A stretch of DNA of 64,000 bases from Boothiomyces macroporosus (lineage: Eukaryota; Chytridiomycota; Chytridiomycetes; Rhizophydiales; Terramycetaceae): NCBI GenBank assembly GCA_027604185.1, contig JADGKB010000034.1, positions 1-64,000 on the forward strand, written 5' to 3'. Positions 10,187 through 20,878 of the stretch are shown in pieces; the first letter of the stretch is position 1, and each line of letters opens with the position of its first letter. The notes under the pieces were generated by a model, which had not been told where the DNA came from, searched no databases, and saw only the letters and a program-made list of their open reading frames with translations. Made by a program: the position numbers and the translations under genes.

Positions 10187-11296
10187 TTAAATAGCTTTAC
10201 CAAACCCAATGGTTCCATGGCTTTCATCAAAGACAGTATAGTAAGCCCTTGCAATTACATTACCAAATACAACAAAGGGGAAACTGCCGTGGTTGAACCC
10301 AGACACGCACCATCCTTTATGTTCAATCACGTAAATCGAAGCAGGTATTGACAAGACGAAACTAGTGAAATTAAAGACCACGTCTTTCCCAGTCTTGGCA
10401 TGGCTGCATAGAATTGGGTAGGCGCCGAGACTCGTATTGTATGGTAAAGCTCCGATTCCAAGGTTGATATATTGAGCAACAGACTTTTCAAGGATCATTT
10501 GCTCTGTTCCGATATCAATGACTGCCGTGCTTAAATTAATTCCAAGACCACAGTTATATTTTCCTGCCTTTAGCTTTACGTTAGAGATATCAAATTGCCA
10601 ATAAAAATGTGGAATGAGTTTAACAAAATGCAGGTTCCCTTTGAATTTCGTGCTGTCAATTCCAAATAGAGATATTTCACCACCCGTGCCGCTGCCCAAG
10701 TATATAGAAAAAACAGCTTTACCGTACAAGAACCCAAGGTCGTTAAAGAAAGTAGACATTTGATCAGTGATTTCTGCAATTTGTGAGCTAGCTGGCAAAC
10801 CAAATCCCATTACACCGTCGCAACCTACATACCCATCGGTTTCTCTACTAACTCCAAATGGATAGTAAGCAGATAATCCGCCCATCGTAATCGGCCCTGT
10901 GTATACATCTCCTCTAACGTGTGTCTTGTTGTCAAACTCCAAGTAAAACTTGTTTACTAGATACCGATCGTCTATTGTCTTGATAGTAGGATCAGACAAG
11001 TTGATGATATGGCCATGACACGAATGATCAATACTCGTACATTTTGGTCCTTTGACCCAGGTATCAGAGTACAGAGTGGAAATTGCTAATTGGAATGATT
11101 GTTTTCCAAGCTTTACATTTGCAAGGTAAAAGTGGTTTTGGTAATTTTGTAAAGATATGTTGTTGATGGAGGGTATCTTGGGAAGCAAGATTTGAAATGG
11201 ATTTGACTTTGTGATGGGAATGATTACCGGATTAGCACTACCTAGTGCTGGAGTGGTGGTCGCAATTACAGTACTGAAAAGTAAGAGGTTCATCAT
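10187..11296 (-). CDS. pepsin-like aspartic protease homologue lacking the first catalytic Asp
   Basis: Single exon, 369 residues, with a signal peptide (LLLFSTVIATTTPALG) and the A1 pepsin fold. At the first active site, where the neighbouring paralogue has DLDTGSADTWV, this protein reads AISTLYSDTWV: the catalytic Asp is Ser and the Gly is Leu. The second site keeps Asp but reads VIDIGTEQ instead of DTGT. The frame is fully open and the rest of the fold is conserved, so this looks like a retained catalytically dead secreted protein (binding or decoy role), not a pseudogene. Tandem with the protease at 11914; convergent with the glucuronokinase. Confidence 0.88.
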   Translation of the reverse strand: MMNLLLFSTVIATTTPALGSANPVIIPITKSNPFQILLPKIPSINNISLQNYQNHFYLANVKLGKQSFQLAISTLYSDTWVKGPKCTSIDHSCHGHIINLSDPTIKTIDDRYLVNKFYLEFDNKTHVRGDVYTGPITMGGLSAYYPFGVSRETDGYVGCDGVMGFGLPASSQIAEITDQMSTFFNDLGFLYGKAVFSIYLGSGTGGEISLFGIDSTKFKGNLHFVKLIPHFYWQFDISNVKLKAGKYNCGLGINLSTAVIDIGTEQMILEKSVAQYINLGIGALPYNTSLGAYPILCSHAKTGKDVVFNFTSFVLSIPASIYVIEHKGWCVSGFNHGSFPFVVFGNVIARAYYTVFDESHGTIGFGKAI

Positions 11297-11913
11297 CTAG
11301 CCAAATTCTTTTTGATTTGCCCGATTTAATATACCTTTGTCATGGCGTATTTAATATTTCTTTGAGACACAAGAACCGCATAAAAATAATGGAAATCAGT
11401 GCGATGGTTCATTTTCGATTGTTTTGCTTCAAAATCAATTACCACACTCTGGTAAGAATTGCGAATCGGTTGATTCGTTTATTATGCCAAATCTTTTCTT
11501 CATAATCACAAATACCTTTGAAAACAGACTGAGATTTGTGAATTGCTGAAACTATTAGGTAATCCATCAAACGCGGCTTTGTATTACTCCCAGTCTTTTT
11601 GAAGAATTTAAATACCAACCTAAAAGGGGAATGGATGGTAAAGAGATTGCCAAAGACGACATTGATGCGAGTGTCAACAGCATCTCGCAATATGTTTTGA
11701 CATTTAATTACCAATAAACTCTGATTTGAAATATGGTTCCTTTTGGTGATTCATGTCGCATTTATCTTTCTAGAATATTTGATAGTCTTTGATCTCTCTT
11801 GTATATAAGCCCAGACAACAAGATTGTATCCATTTGTTCTCAACCACTCTCGTTTTGAATTCAGACTGTCATAGGACAACCCTAAGTTCTAAATTAATGA
11901 TAAACACAATATA
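11297..11913. other. 617-bp spacer between tandem proteases, no confident gene
   Basis: Holds the promoter of the inactive protease homologue and the 3' end of the active one. A 91-codon minus-strand frame (11714-11439) is present, but it has no recognisable domain, signal peptide or splice-supported extension, so I do not call it. Confidence 0.5.
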
Positions 11914-13050
11914 TTAAGGATGTAAAGCCCGCGAAAAACCAATTTGACTGTGTTGCTTATCATAGACGGTGTAATAAGCTCTTGTCAAAACATCACCAAA
12001 AATGTTGAAGCTTCCAGCACCTCTGTCAATTCCTGAAGCACAATTACCGCCGCCAAGATCAATGACATAGATATTACTAGGAATAGAAAGAGTAAAATTT
12101 GGGAATTTGAATTCAATATTAGGTCCAGATGTTGCTTTTGAACAGGCAATTGGATAATATCCACCCGAAGAATCATAAGGACTTGCACCAATACCTTGGT
12201 TTATAGCATCAGCTACAGGCGCATAGAGGATAATCAAAGTGGTGCCAGTATCTGAAATCGCGTTTCTAACTACATTACCAACACAGCCAACTTTAGTTCC
12301 CGCTTTAAAAGTAACTTTACTGACATCAAACTGCCAATAGGTTTTGGAAATCACAGGAACCCATTGTAAAGTACCTTTGAATCTCGTGCTATCTATTCCT
12401 CCAATAGTGATTTCGCCATAGTCTCCATTAGCAGCATTTGATAAATAAAAAGAGAATTTCTGGTAGCTTGGGCTGAATCCTAGAGCGTCAAAGTAATTCG
12501 CATTCTTCCCAGTGGTGCTTGAAATTTCAGAAAGAGAGTTGTAAGCTAAACCAACCAAACCTGAATTTCCAACAAACCCACTTTCATAGGTTGATACTCC
12601 GATTGGAATTGTGGCAGCTGCTCCACCTATATTTACTTTGGTGGTATAGATATTTGCAGATAATTGGCCGCTGCCATAAGTTACTTGGAATGACTTGCCC
12701 AAAGGCTTTATGGTTGTATCACTCAAGTTTACTCTTGCCCCAGAACATGAGCCATCAGTACTAGAACATGCTGGACCACGAACCCAAGTATCAGCAGAGC
12801 CAGTCTATGTTAACAACAATCTTACATCCAAGTCAAGCAAGAATGACTGCCCGTTCCCAACAGATACATACACCTGATAAAAGTAATTTCCAATATTTTT
12901 TAGGTTCACATTCGTTTTCGTGCTGGAAAATCGAGCAAGCGCGCTAGCACCAGATGCAATTGGGTTGTTGTTTCTCTTGGAGATCCTTAATGTAAACGTA
13001 TGGTTCTTTTTGGCGGATACAAAGAGCAACAAGAGAAAATACAAGATCAT
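11914..13050 (-). CDS. secreted pepsin-like aspartic protease (A1), active-site intact
   Basis: Two exons (13050-12826, 12804-11914) around a 21-nt intron encode 371 residues. MILYFLLLLFVSA is a clear signal peptide, followed by a pro-segment-like basic stretch. The intron falls inside the first catalytic motif and splicing creates LDLDTGSADTWV. The second motif is ISDTGTTLI, so both Asp are present. Two Cys pairs typical of pepsins are visible (ACSSTDGSC and the pair around YPIAC...GGNCASG). Likely a secreted or vacuolar endopeptidase. The 94-bp divergent spacer to MESH1 must contain both promoters. Confidence 0.92.
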
Positions 13051-13143
13051 TACTGATGATCAACTTTGGTGCGCTTTTAAATGCTTTTTAATATCCATTT
13101 TTAATTTTCCATAAATTAAAAAATTAACCCCTCAAATAAGGAA

Positions 13144-13690
13144 ATGGATTTGGAGAAATTACTGGACAGCATTGCGTTTGCGGCAGAGAAACACAAGAAC
13201 CAACGACGAAAGAATAGCGAAGCGACTCCGTACATCAACCACCCAATCGGAGTGTAAGCAATTTTAATATAGTGCCCAAATTCTGATCAAGGAAAAGATT
13301 GATGACATTGATATCCTCAGAGCGGCGATTTTACATGATACGGTCGAAGATACTGACACTACGTTTGAAGAATTATCAGAGATTTTTGGTCCGACTGTAA
13401 CTGATTACGTGAGAGAAGTAACCGATGACAAGACCAAGCCAAAACATGTCAGAAAACAACTTCAAGTTGATACCGGTGCTCATAAATCGTATGGGGCCAA
13501 GCTAATCAAAATGGCTGACAAGATATACAACTTGCGGGACCTTGAAAAAGAAACCCCAGTTGGGTGGGATCAAGAACGACGTGATCAGTACTTTATCTGG
13601 GCGAAAAAAGTTACTGATAACCTCAAGGTTCATGATGGATTGCAGCGGCAATTGCAAGAACTATATGCGCGTAACCTAACAGCAAAATAA
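13144..13690 (+). CDS. MESH1: metazoan SpoT homologue-type (p)ppGpp/NADPH hydrolase
   Basis: Exons 13144-13253 and 13273-13690 (19-nt intron) encode 175 residues, close to human MESH1/HDDC3 (179). HD-domain metal motifs are visible: HKNQRRKN...PYINHPIGV at the N-terminus, AAILHDTVEDTDTT (HD, about residue 56) and KMADKIYNLRD. Family enzymes hydrolyse ppGpp and, in animals, NADPH phosphate; no RelA-type synthetase domain is present here. Cytosolic by lack of a leader. Convergent with the first ceramidase across an unusually long 620-bp spacer. Confidence 0.93.
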
Positions 13691-13719
13691 AACATAACAT
13701 TTTGTTTCCCTTAAGATTT

Positions 13720-13862
13720 GATAAAGATTGGATGTAGGTTGGATGTAGGTTGGATAAAGATTGGATGTAGGTTGGATGTAGGTTGGATAAAGGTTGGATA
13801 AAGATTGGATGTAGGTTGGATAATGATTGGATGTAGGTTGGATGTAGGTTGGATGTAGGTTG
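13720..13862. repeat. 11-bp minisatellite, 13 units
   Basis: Thirteen contiguous 11-bp units alternate irregularly between two types, GATGTAGGTTG (eight copies) and GATAAAGATTG-like variants (five copies). It lies in the convergent 3' spacer after MESH1 and inside no gene. On the minus strand 33-bp triplets read as a spurious SNLHPTYIQSL repeat peptide. The rest of the spacer (13863-14314) shows no gene. Confidence 0.9.
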
Positions 13863-14314
13863 GATTCGTGACAGTGGGAAGCAGAAGAGATATTCAGCCA
13901 ATCCTAGTCTTGGCACTTGAGTTTAGAAAATATTTAGATGAGCAAAACATATGGTATTCGCAACACACCAGAATCAACAAACGTGGATAGAATCGTTTCA
14001 AATTCCATTCAAACCTGTACTGAACAAGTGGCATAGAAGCCAAAAGTTGCGGAATTGATTGTAAATGGGAAACATCAAGTTTTCTCGGGCAATGATGACC
14101 AAAGAAGGAATGAAATCAATATTCGATGATTTGCTGCATGGTTGCGATATAATGGTAAACAGCCATCAATATACTGCATATCGCTGAAAAGTACAGAGCG
14201 AAATTGGGTAGGAGAAATGCATCCTCCCGCTGTATAAAAGATCAGCGCCATTTGGATTGTGTGACAGTTTGGGTAATATTTCAAACCAGGGGAGGATGTA
14301 ATGTATTTATTGAT

Positions 14315-15216
14315 TCAATGCAACTTGTCCTTTTTAGGCAATATCATGGGATAAGGGCCATAAAAGACAAACTTTACTGGGATTCCTTTGACCAAGAACC
14401 GCATGTAGCGACAATGCACAACTTGGCCATAGCAACCCAGCCCAGTTAATATATGCCACCATCCATGAAATTGACTAAATATCCCAATATACCAAGGGAC
14501 AGTTTCCCTCCATGCCTGCGTTAATCATTATTACTCTGAGTGAATCGCAATAGTTGTTGTCGATATTCCACAATATAAAGGCGAGGATGTACATGCATAC
14601 GTTGAATGAATACATGCGCAAGAGCATCTTGACTTCCTCTGGGTGCTTGGAGCTGAGTCTAAATGTTTGAATTAGCGGGACAATGCCAAAGACTATCGCC
14701 AATATTGCATAACTGATTTGAAAAAATACTGGGATTCTCGTAATTTCATAGACTACAGTGACAATGATAGAGTACAAACTCAACAGGACGATCGATGATT
14801 TGATGTTTCTGTCGTATAGGTTGAATACATTGTACAAGCACAAACAAGTGCCGTAAATCATTGGTAATTCATCCGACAGCTGCGTTGAATATAATAGGGA
14901 CATGTGGAATAGAAAACTCCCTGAAATGAGTCCAAATTACCAGTTCCAATAACCAATAGTGCAATGCTTCCGTTATGTTCCCTCAAATCAGATTTGGTAA
15001 TGTAAGCGGAATAAGTACCAAGCAGCCCTATAATTAGTTAAATCTACCCAACAGGATGTAATTGAGGTTGGTGAGTGTATTAACATATTCGGCAATGTAT
15101 GGTGAAACGACATAGTTTGGTTCGCACCAGTCTAAAGTGGACGTTTGCTCTCCCCAGAATCCTTGTTTATTTGCGGGATCGGTTGGAAATTCACTTCTGT
15201 GAATGTTGAACTTCAT
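14315..15216 (-). CDS. alkaline ceramidase, copy 1
   Basis: Four exons (15216-15048, 15027-14941, 14920-14535, 14515-14315) with introns of 20, 20 and 19 nt encode about 280 residues. The family pattern is clear: [10 protein letters not shown] at the N-terminus, the catalytic Ser/His/Asp segment GSFLFHMSLLYSTQLSDELPM, and the C-terminal HGWWH pair that binds Zn. Seven hydrophobic segments fit an ER/Golgi membrane enzyme that hydrolyses ceramide to sphingosine and fatty acid. The second intron is absent from the paralogue at 16472. That paralogue and this copy flank an F-box gene, all on the same strand. Confidence 0.92.
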
Positions 15217-15288
15217 CCAAAAAAAGTGAAAAAGTATCGGCCTAAACGAGCCGAGAATTTACACGAATCATTTATTGAACGTGTTTTA

Positions 15289-16404
15289 TCAACGATCCAA
15301 CCGACTATACAGAGCGCTTTCGAGCAAATAGTGTAACTGAGAGTCATAATGTCCTGGATTACCTAGGAATTTCAATGTGTTTTCATTGTGTGAAACTGTG
15401 TGGGTAACCAAGGTTTCCAATTGTGGATACTCCAATTCAACCTCCAGAGTCCTGCTGAATTGATCGTCTCGTACTATATAATAGTCATACTGGTCTAAAT
15501 TAGAATCCATCATTGGAAAGTAATAAATCACTTTGGGCTTTAGAATCAGTGCAATTTTTTCTTGATGTTCATTTGTAAATGTCCAATCTCTAGCATATCC
15601 ATGTTGAACCAATTCATCTGTTTTGAGATGCTGAAAATAATACACTGAATAGTCAGCATTATCTCTACTGTTGATATCCAAACATTTAAAATGGATTTTT
15701 CGGTCAACAGAGTCATATGCGCGGGTAAAACTGTGGATTCCGGACCAAGTAATATTGTTGAAGCTCAAATCCACATAGCCTAGTGAACAATCGGGCAAGG
15801 TATCTGCAAAAAGTCGGACGGCTTTGTCATTCAAGTCACAATAGTGTAGTGTTATACTTTGCAGAACGGATTGATTTTGTAAAGAGCGGCATAGTTCCTG
15901 CGTGCCACTATATCCAAAGTCTGCATATTCAAGCTTCATTCTCTTTCTCCACCTCGCCATATTATCCAAATACTTTTGCCGCACTTGCACATCTCGGATT
16001 TCTCTAAAAGTGATATCCTTGAGATTACTGATTTCAAACAAAGCATCAATATCACCTGCTTCAGTTTCTGTATCTATATACACTTGAACCGCTTTTGAAA
16101 CTGATAAATCTTTGTTGTACTTGTAGATACTAGATGTAATTGTAATTGCGTCGAACCTGAATCTACTGCTAGCTAGCACTGCAAGAGGCTTTATTATTCG
16201 TACAGGCATCTTGATTGTCTTGCGAGACAGCTCTATACTTGGCCACACTCTATTTCGATAACCTTTCCGCATTGATTTCCCCAGATCATACAGAGGACCA
16301 AAGAACTCGTAGAGGTGTCTGTTTGCCATTGACAAGTTCCGCACATCGTCTGCTTGCATATATTCAAGAATCAGATAGAGTATATCGTGAGGTAATTGTT
16401 CCAT
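15289..16404 (-). CDS. F-box protein with leucine-rich-repeat-like region
   Basis: Single exon, 371 residues. The N-terminus MEQLPHDILYLILEYMQADDVRNLSMANRHLYEF is an F-box, predicting binding to Skp1 in an SCF ubiquitin ligase. The middle contains LRR-like segments (LCRSLQNQSVLQSITLHYCDL, then VDLSFNNITWSGI) that would select substrates. No other motif is seen toward the C-terminus. It sits between the two ceramidase paralogues with spacers of about 70 bp each side and has no intron. Confidence 0.8.
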   Translation of the reverse strand: MEQLPHDILYLILEYMQADDVRNLSMANRHLYEFFGPLYDLGKSMRKGYRNRVWPSIELSRKTIKMPVRIIKPLAVLASSRFRFDAITITSSIYKYNKDLSVSKAVQVYIDTETEAGDIDALFEISNLKDITFREIRDVQVRQKYLDNMARWRKRMKLEYADFGYSGTQELCRSLQNQSVLQSITLHYCDLNDKAVRLFADTLPDCSLGYVDLSFNNITWSGIHSFTRAYDSVDRKIHFKCLDINSRDNADYSVYYFQHLKTDELVQHGYARDWTFTNEHQEKIALILKPKVIYYFPMMDSNLDQYDYYIVRDDQFSRTLEVELEYPQLETLVTHTVSHNENTLKFLGNPGHYDSQLHYLLESALYSRLDR

Positions 16405-16471
16405 AGTGTCTGATTCTCGGATATCATTTTATGCTGAAGATGAGTCATATGAATAATCAAAATTGTTTTTA

Positions 16472-17406
16472 TTAATTGAAAGGCTTCTTGTCCATAGTAA
16501 AAGAGCCTTGTTTCTCCAAGTCTTCTTCTTTAGGAACTAGAGTGGGGTAAGGACCAATAAACACGAGTCTAACGGGAATTCCTTTCACCAAACATCGAAG
16601 GTATCTGCTGTGTACTATCTGTCCATAACAGCCCAGTCCAGTTAGCATGTGCCACCATCCATGCATTTGACTAAACATTCCAAGGTACCATGGCACAGTG
16701 TCTCTCCAAGCCTATGTTAACAACACTTACTCTAAGATGATCGCACACGTTATTATCAATGTTCCAGCAAACAAATGCTAAAAGGAACATTGAAAGGTTA
16801 AAGCAATACATGCGAATCAAAATTTTGACATCTTTAGGATGCTTGCTTTTCAAAGCAAAGGTTTGCCTGATTGGAATGATGGCGAATACCAGAGCTAATA
16901 GAGCATAACTGAATTGGAATATCAGTGGAATGCGGAGTGCAACATAAACCGCAGTGATGACTACTGAATAAGCTACTAGACCAGCAATAGATTTTTTAGA
17001 GTGTTTGTCGTATAATGTCAGCACATTGTATAGACACAAGCAAGTGCCATAAATCATTGGAAGTTCATCGCATAATTGAGTAGAGTATAGCAGCGTCATG
17101 TGAAATAGCCAACTACCCATTCCAATTACGACTAATGCCAAAGTGCCGCTATGCTCTCTTGTTTCAAGCTTGACTTGAATGGCAGAGTACAAAGCAAGGA
17201 ATCCTAGTGTCAATCTAAACACTACCTAACAGAATATAGTTTAGATTAGTGAGTGTGTTGAAAAACTCTGCAATGTAGAAGCTTACCACGTAGTCTGGCT
17301 CGCACCAATCTAGAGTTGAAGTTGCGTTTCCCCAGTATCCCTGTTTGTTGAGCGGATCAAACGGATACTCGCTTCGTTCAATACTAAACATACTGATTTT
17401 TTTCAA
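16472..17406 (-). CDS. alkaline ceramidase, copy 2
   Basis: Three exons (17406-17226, 17203-16731, 16711-16472) with 22- and 19-nt introns encode about 297 residues. The same landmarks as copy 1 are visible: [43 protein letters not shown] across the last junction, and [15 protein letters not shown]. The first and last introns share positions with copy 1, while the middle intron of copy 1 is absent here. C-terminal polar tail of about 30 residues. Predicted ER/Golgi ceramide hydrolase, a product of tandem duplication. Confidence 0.93.
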
Positions 17407-17538
17407 TCATATCTTTTAAACCCTTTGCACCGCTTCTTGTGCTACACACAATTTCCAAATTTGTGCTGCAGTCTTGATTCTGTGCTACGCTTTTTAGCCT
17501 ATATTTTCACATCGGCTGCCGCGACAATTTTATAGCAA

Positions 17539-19137
17539 ATGGACACTTCTCCTGTAACAGATAAAGAGATATTTGGATGGCAGTCGTATGGATTCGCTTC
17601 GGAAGCTTTTGCAGCCCTAGGCAAGCATACTTTAATCTAGGTTTGGCAGTGTTTTTCCCTATAGTATTGCAACAAATGGCTGCTCACTCGGCCTACGACA
17701 TTAATCACAACCCATGCAACACTACGGCTTCCTACAAGTGTTCAATAGACGTATTTTGGTTCAGCGTTGATACTTCCTCGGCAGTATTTTTTGCTTCTTC
17801 AATATCTGTTCTAATTCAGTTTGTATTGTTTGTATGTCTCGGATCAATAGCAGATTACGGGGAATACAGAAAGCTATTCATGATGGGATTCGGATACCTT
17901 TCGGCAGCGGTTGGATTGGGAATGTTGTTGATCGTGGATTCAACAATGTTCAAAACTGCAATTCTCATATACATCTTGGGAAGCGTATTTCACGGAGCTT
18001 CATATGTGTTTTTCTATAGCTATGTTCCAATACTAACTCGATATCACCCTAAAGTAATAGAAAAAAAGAATACTGCAGAATACTATAAAGTGATGGATAA
18101 AGTAGGAAATGACATTAGCAGCGCCGGATTCATGTATGCGTATTTTGCATCTGTCTTTGAACTAGTAGTTGCCTCAATTATTGTTTTTGTGCTGGGAAAC
18201 GGAGAAGACTACGGATTACCAGATGTATATCCTCTGCAAATTGGAATCGCTTTTGCTTGCATCTGGCAGATTGTAGTAATGATAAAATATACAGAGCCAA
18301 ATATCAAAGCAAGACCAGGACCACCACTGCCTCCAGGAGAGAATTTTATCGTGTATTCAATCAAGAATCTCCAAATCACTTTATCTAAAGCAAAGCAACT
18401 AAAGGAGCTCTTTACTTTTCTGCTGGGATGGTTTATATTTAGCGACGGAATCAGTACAGTTTCGACTGTAGCGATTTTATATTGCCAGTCTGAATTGGGA
18501 GTATCTGAAATAGGACTGCTAATAGCAGCAATACTTACTCCTTTCGCTGCAGGAATAGGAAATTTTACGTGGATTAAAATACAAGCAAAGTACAAGCTCA
18601 CTACGCAGCAAACACTAGTCATTCAATGCATCATGCACTGCTTGTTGCCAGTCTGGGGATTGATTGGATTCTTTACTCCAAAAGGTACTTTTTATTAAAC
18701 CAGGCTCTTTTGGATTACAGGCAAAGTGGGAGATTTATGTCCTGGCTTGCTACTATGGGTTTCTGCTTGGTGCTTCACAATCTTCTTGCAGAGTAATGTT
18801 TTCAGACCTGCTACCTCATGGCCAAGAAGCAGAATTCTTTTCACTGTATGAAATTACCGACCGCGGGAGTAGCTGGATCGGACCTCTAGTTGTAGGGGCG
18901 ATTGGCGATGCTGGAGATAAGCGATACTCTTTTGTCTTTTTATTATTTATGCTAATGATACCAGTCTATGTATTTAGCAAAGTAGACACGGTAAAAGGAA
19001 AGAGGGACGCTCTCCAATTCGCTTCAAAGGAAGAAGAAATGATTGCTTTGAGAACAACGATTCAGTCAGAGCCTCAGGAAGAAGATTTGGAGCGGTTGAT
19101 AGGCGGGGACGCGAATCCTGAGTTTATCAGGCCATAA
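17539..19137 (+). CDS. ATG22: Atg22-like vacuolar/MFS transporter
   Basis: Exons 17539-17620, 17641-18684 and 18704-19137 encode about 519 residues with roughly 12 membrane segments. Opening WQSYGFASEAFAAL and later FYSYVPIL, LPHGQEAEFFSLYEITDRGSSWIGPL are typical of the Atg22 (PF11700) branch of the major facilitator superfamily. Yeast Atg22 exports amino acids from the vacuole after autophagy. The first intron (17621-17640) is 20 nt and begins with GC, not GT. The C-terminal tail is acidic. Divergent from ceramidase copy 2, with starts 132 bp apart. Confidence 0.9.
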
Positions 19138-19278
19138 TAATAAATTATTAGAACCTATTTATAAATAATTAGACCCTTATTAGTCTGTTATATCTATCCT
19201 CGTTTCCATCAATTCGCTAGTTTCAAACTCCCCAGTTGTCAGTAAACTTTTCAATCTCAAAAATCGCCACGTAGGAAT

Positions 19279-20706
19279 ATGGCTTCAAGAGATACAGACA
19301 AGGAAGTACTAGAGTATTAATAAAGCTAATAATAGCTTTTTAGAGTCGCTGGATTCACTCGATATTAAAGGCACAAAGGAACAGAAACCAGCAACTCCAC
19401 CAGTAACTCAAAAACCATTCGCACCTTCTCAGAAACCTTTTGTTCCCAGCACAAATGGTTTTGTTCCATTCCAACCAAGCACTCCTCCATCAATATCTAG
19501 ATCGCAGTCCCCAAACAGTCCAGCACTTGGCAAACCACCAACTACTTCTGGATTCACTCCATTTCGACCACCTGTCCCTAATCAGCAAGCACCGCCTACT
19601 AAACCTGTATATCCTCCTGTTTCGCAAGCTGGACAAAACATTCCGCCACCATCTGTTCAACAACCAGTTGCAAATCAACCACCAGTTCAGAATTTCCCTC
19701 CAACACAACAAAATCAGCAGCCGCCAAATTCAAATCAAGCTCCTCCTATTGCAGGACCTCCGCCTCAAATTAAACCACCAGTAGAAGGATACCACCAACA
19801 CAAACCCCCTCCAAAAAGAACTGGTTTTGTTCCATCATTCCACCAACAGGCAGGACCATTGCCACCTCCAATCGAACCGCAACCTGTGCAAGAGCAAAAT
19901 TCACAAGAAGGAGGATGGTCGTGGAACAGCGTGTGGTCCACTGCATCCAAAGGATTGGAAAGTGCAAAAGCAATAGCTGGAACAGTAACAAAAGACCTTG
20001 CAAGCAGTGAAACTGTCAAGGGAATTTATCAAACAGTAACCCCTGAACTTCAAAACCTTGGTAATATATATTTTATATAGCCCAAATTGCCACCAAAGGA
20101 GTAACTACTCTGGCAGATACACTCGCTCCGCCTATTACTCCTACTGGACAGTCTTCCAAAATTCCTGGTACAATCAACATTTGGATGTGTGTGTCAGTCA
20201 CCGATCAAGAATTAAAGAACAGATTGCACATTATTGCTAACCAATCAAGTCACGAAATTTGGTTGTCCAAAAGACCACCATATCTTGGTCGTCAACCAGT
20301 GTGTGACCAAGTAAAAGTCAATTTGGTGGATGACAGTGAGCCAATAGTTCCAAATAATCTTCAAAACGCAATTTCAATGGCAGAGGTACATTTTAAACTA
20401 ATGTAGAACACAATGGAAAGATTGCAGAAACTAGCAGATGCAGAGAACGATGGATTTAGACAAGCTCTTCTTGTTGTGCAACCTTTCCAGACGGTTGTAG
20501 AATCAATGATATCTGATGCAAAAACGCACTTGTCATATTACTGTGTGCTAGTTTGCGATGCTCAGCAGGGTCTATTAACCGCAAATACCATCTCGCAGTC
20601 TGTTTTTGAAAACCACGCCAAGCCAGAATGGTTCAATGAGCAATGCTTTCGCGTTTTAGAAACCGCTGTGGTTGATATACTGGAAGAGTTTATGCTGAAT
20701 GTTTAA
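19279..20706 (+). CDS. MTC1: MTC1-family protein (maintenance of telomere capping 1 / COPI-associated)
   Basis: Exons 19279-19313, 19336-20060, 20081-20385 and 20407-20706 (introns 22, 20, 21 nt) encode about 454 residues. It starts with the family motif KEVLDFLESLDSL, followed by about 180 residues of Pro/Gln-rich linker with a repeated KPF.P/GF.PF motif, then GGWSWNSVWSTASKGLESAKA and a folded C-terminal domain (VTDQELKNRLHIIANQSS onwards), the order found in fungal Mtc1 (DUF5427). The family is largely fungal and in yeast is linked to COPI vesicles. The first exon is only 35 nt. Confidence 0.85.
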
Positions 20707-20878
20707 TAAGTGTGTTTAATCCATGAATAAAACTGTATTCATGAATATTTCACGGTTTTTGCGATTAGATAACATTGAATAGCTGTTTATTTCAGCTATC
20801 GATAAATTGCTTCAGTACCAAATATAGCTTACGCAACTCAGGTTCCTTCATTAATTAAAAGAAGGTTCACGTCATCTC

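Noticed and set aside
11439..11714. 91-codon minus-strand frame between the two proteases
   Set aside because: No family, no signal peptide, and it falls in the promoter of the downstream protease gene.
13720..13862. CRISPR-like array or coding repeat (SNLHPTYIQSL)
   Set aside because: Units are contiguous 11-mers with no spacers, and the peptide repeat is only the translation of a non-coding minisatellite in a 3' spacer.
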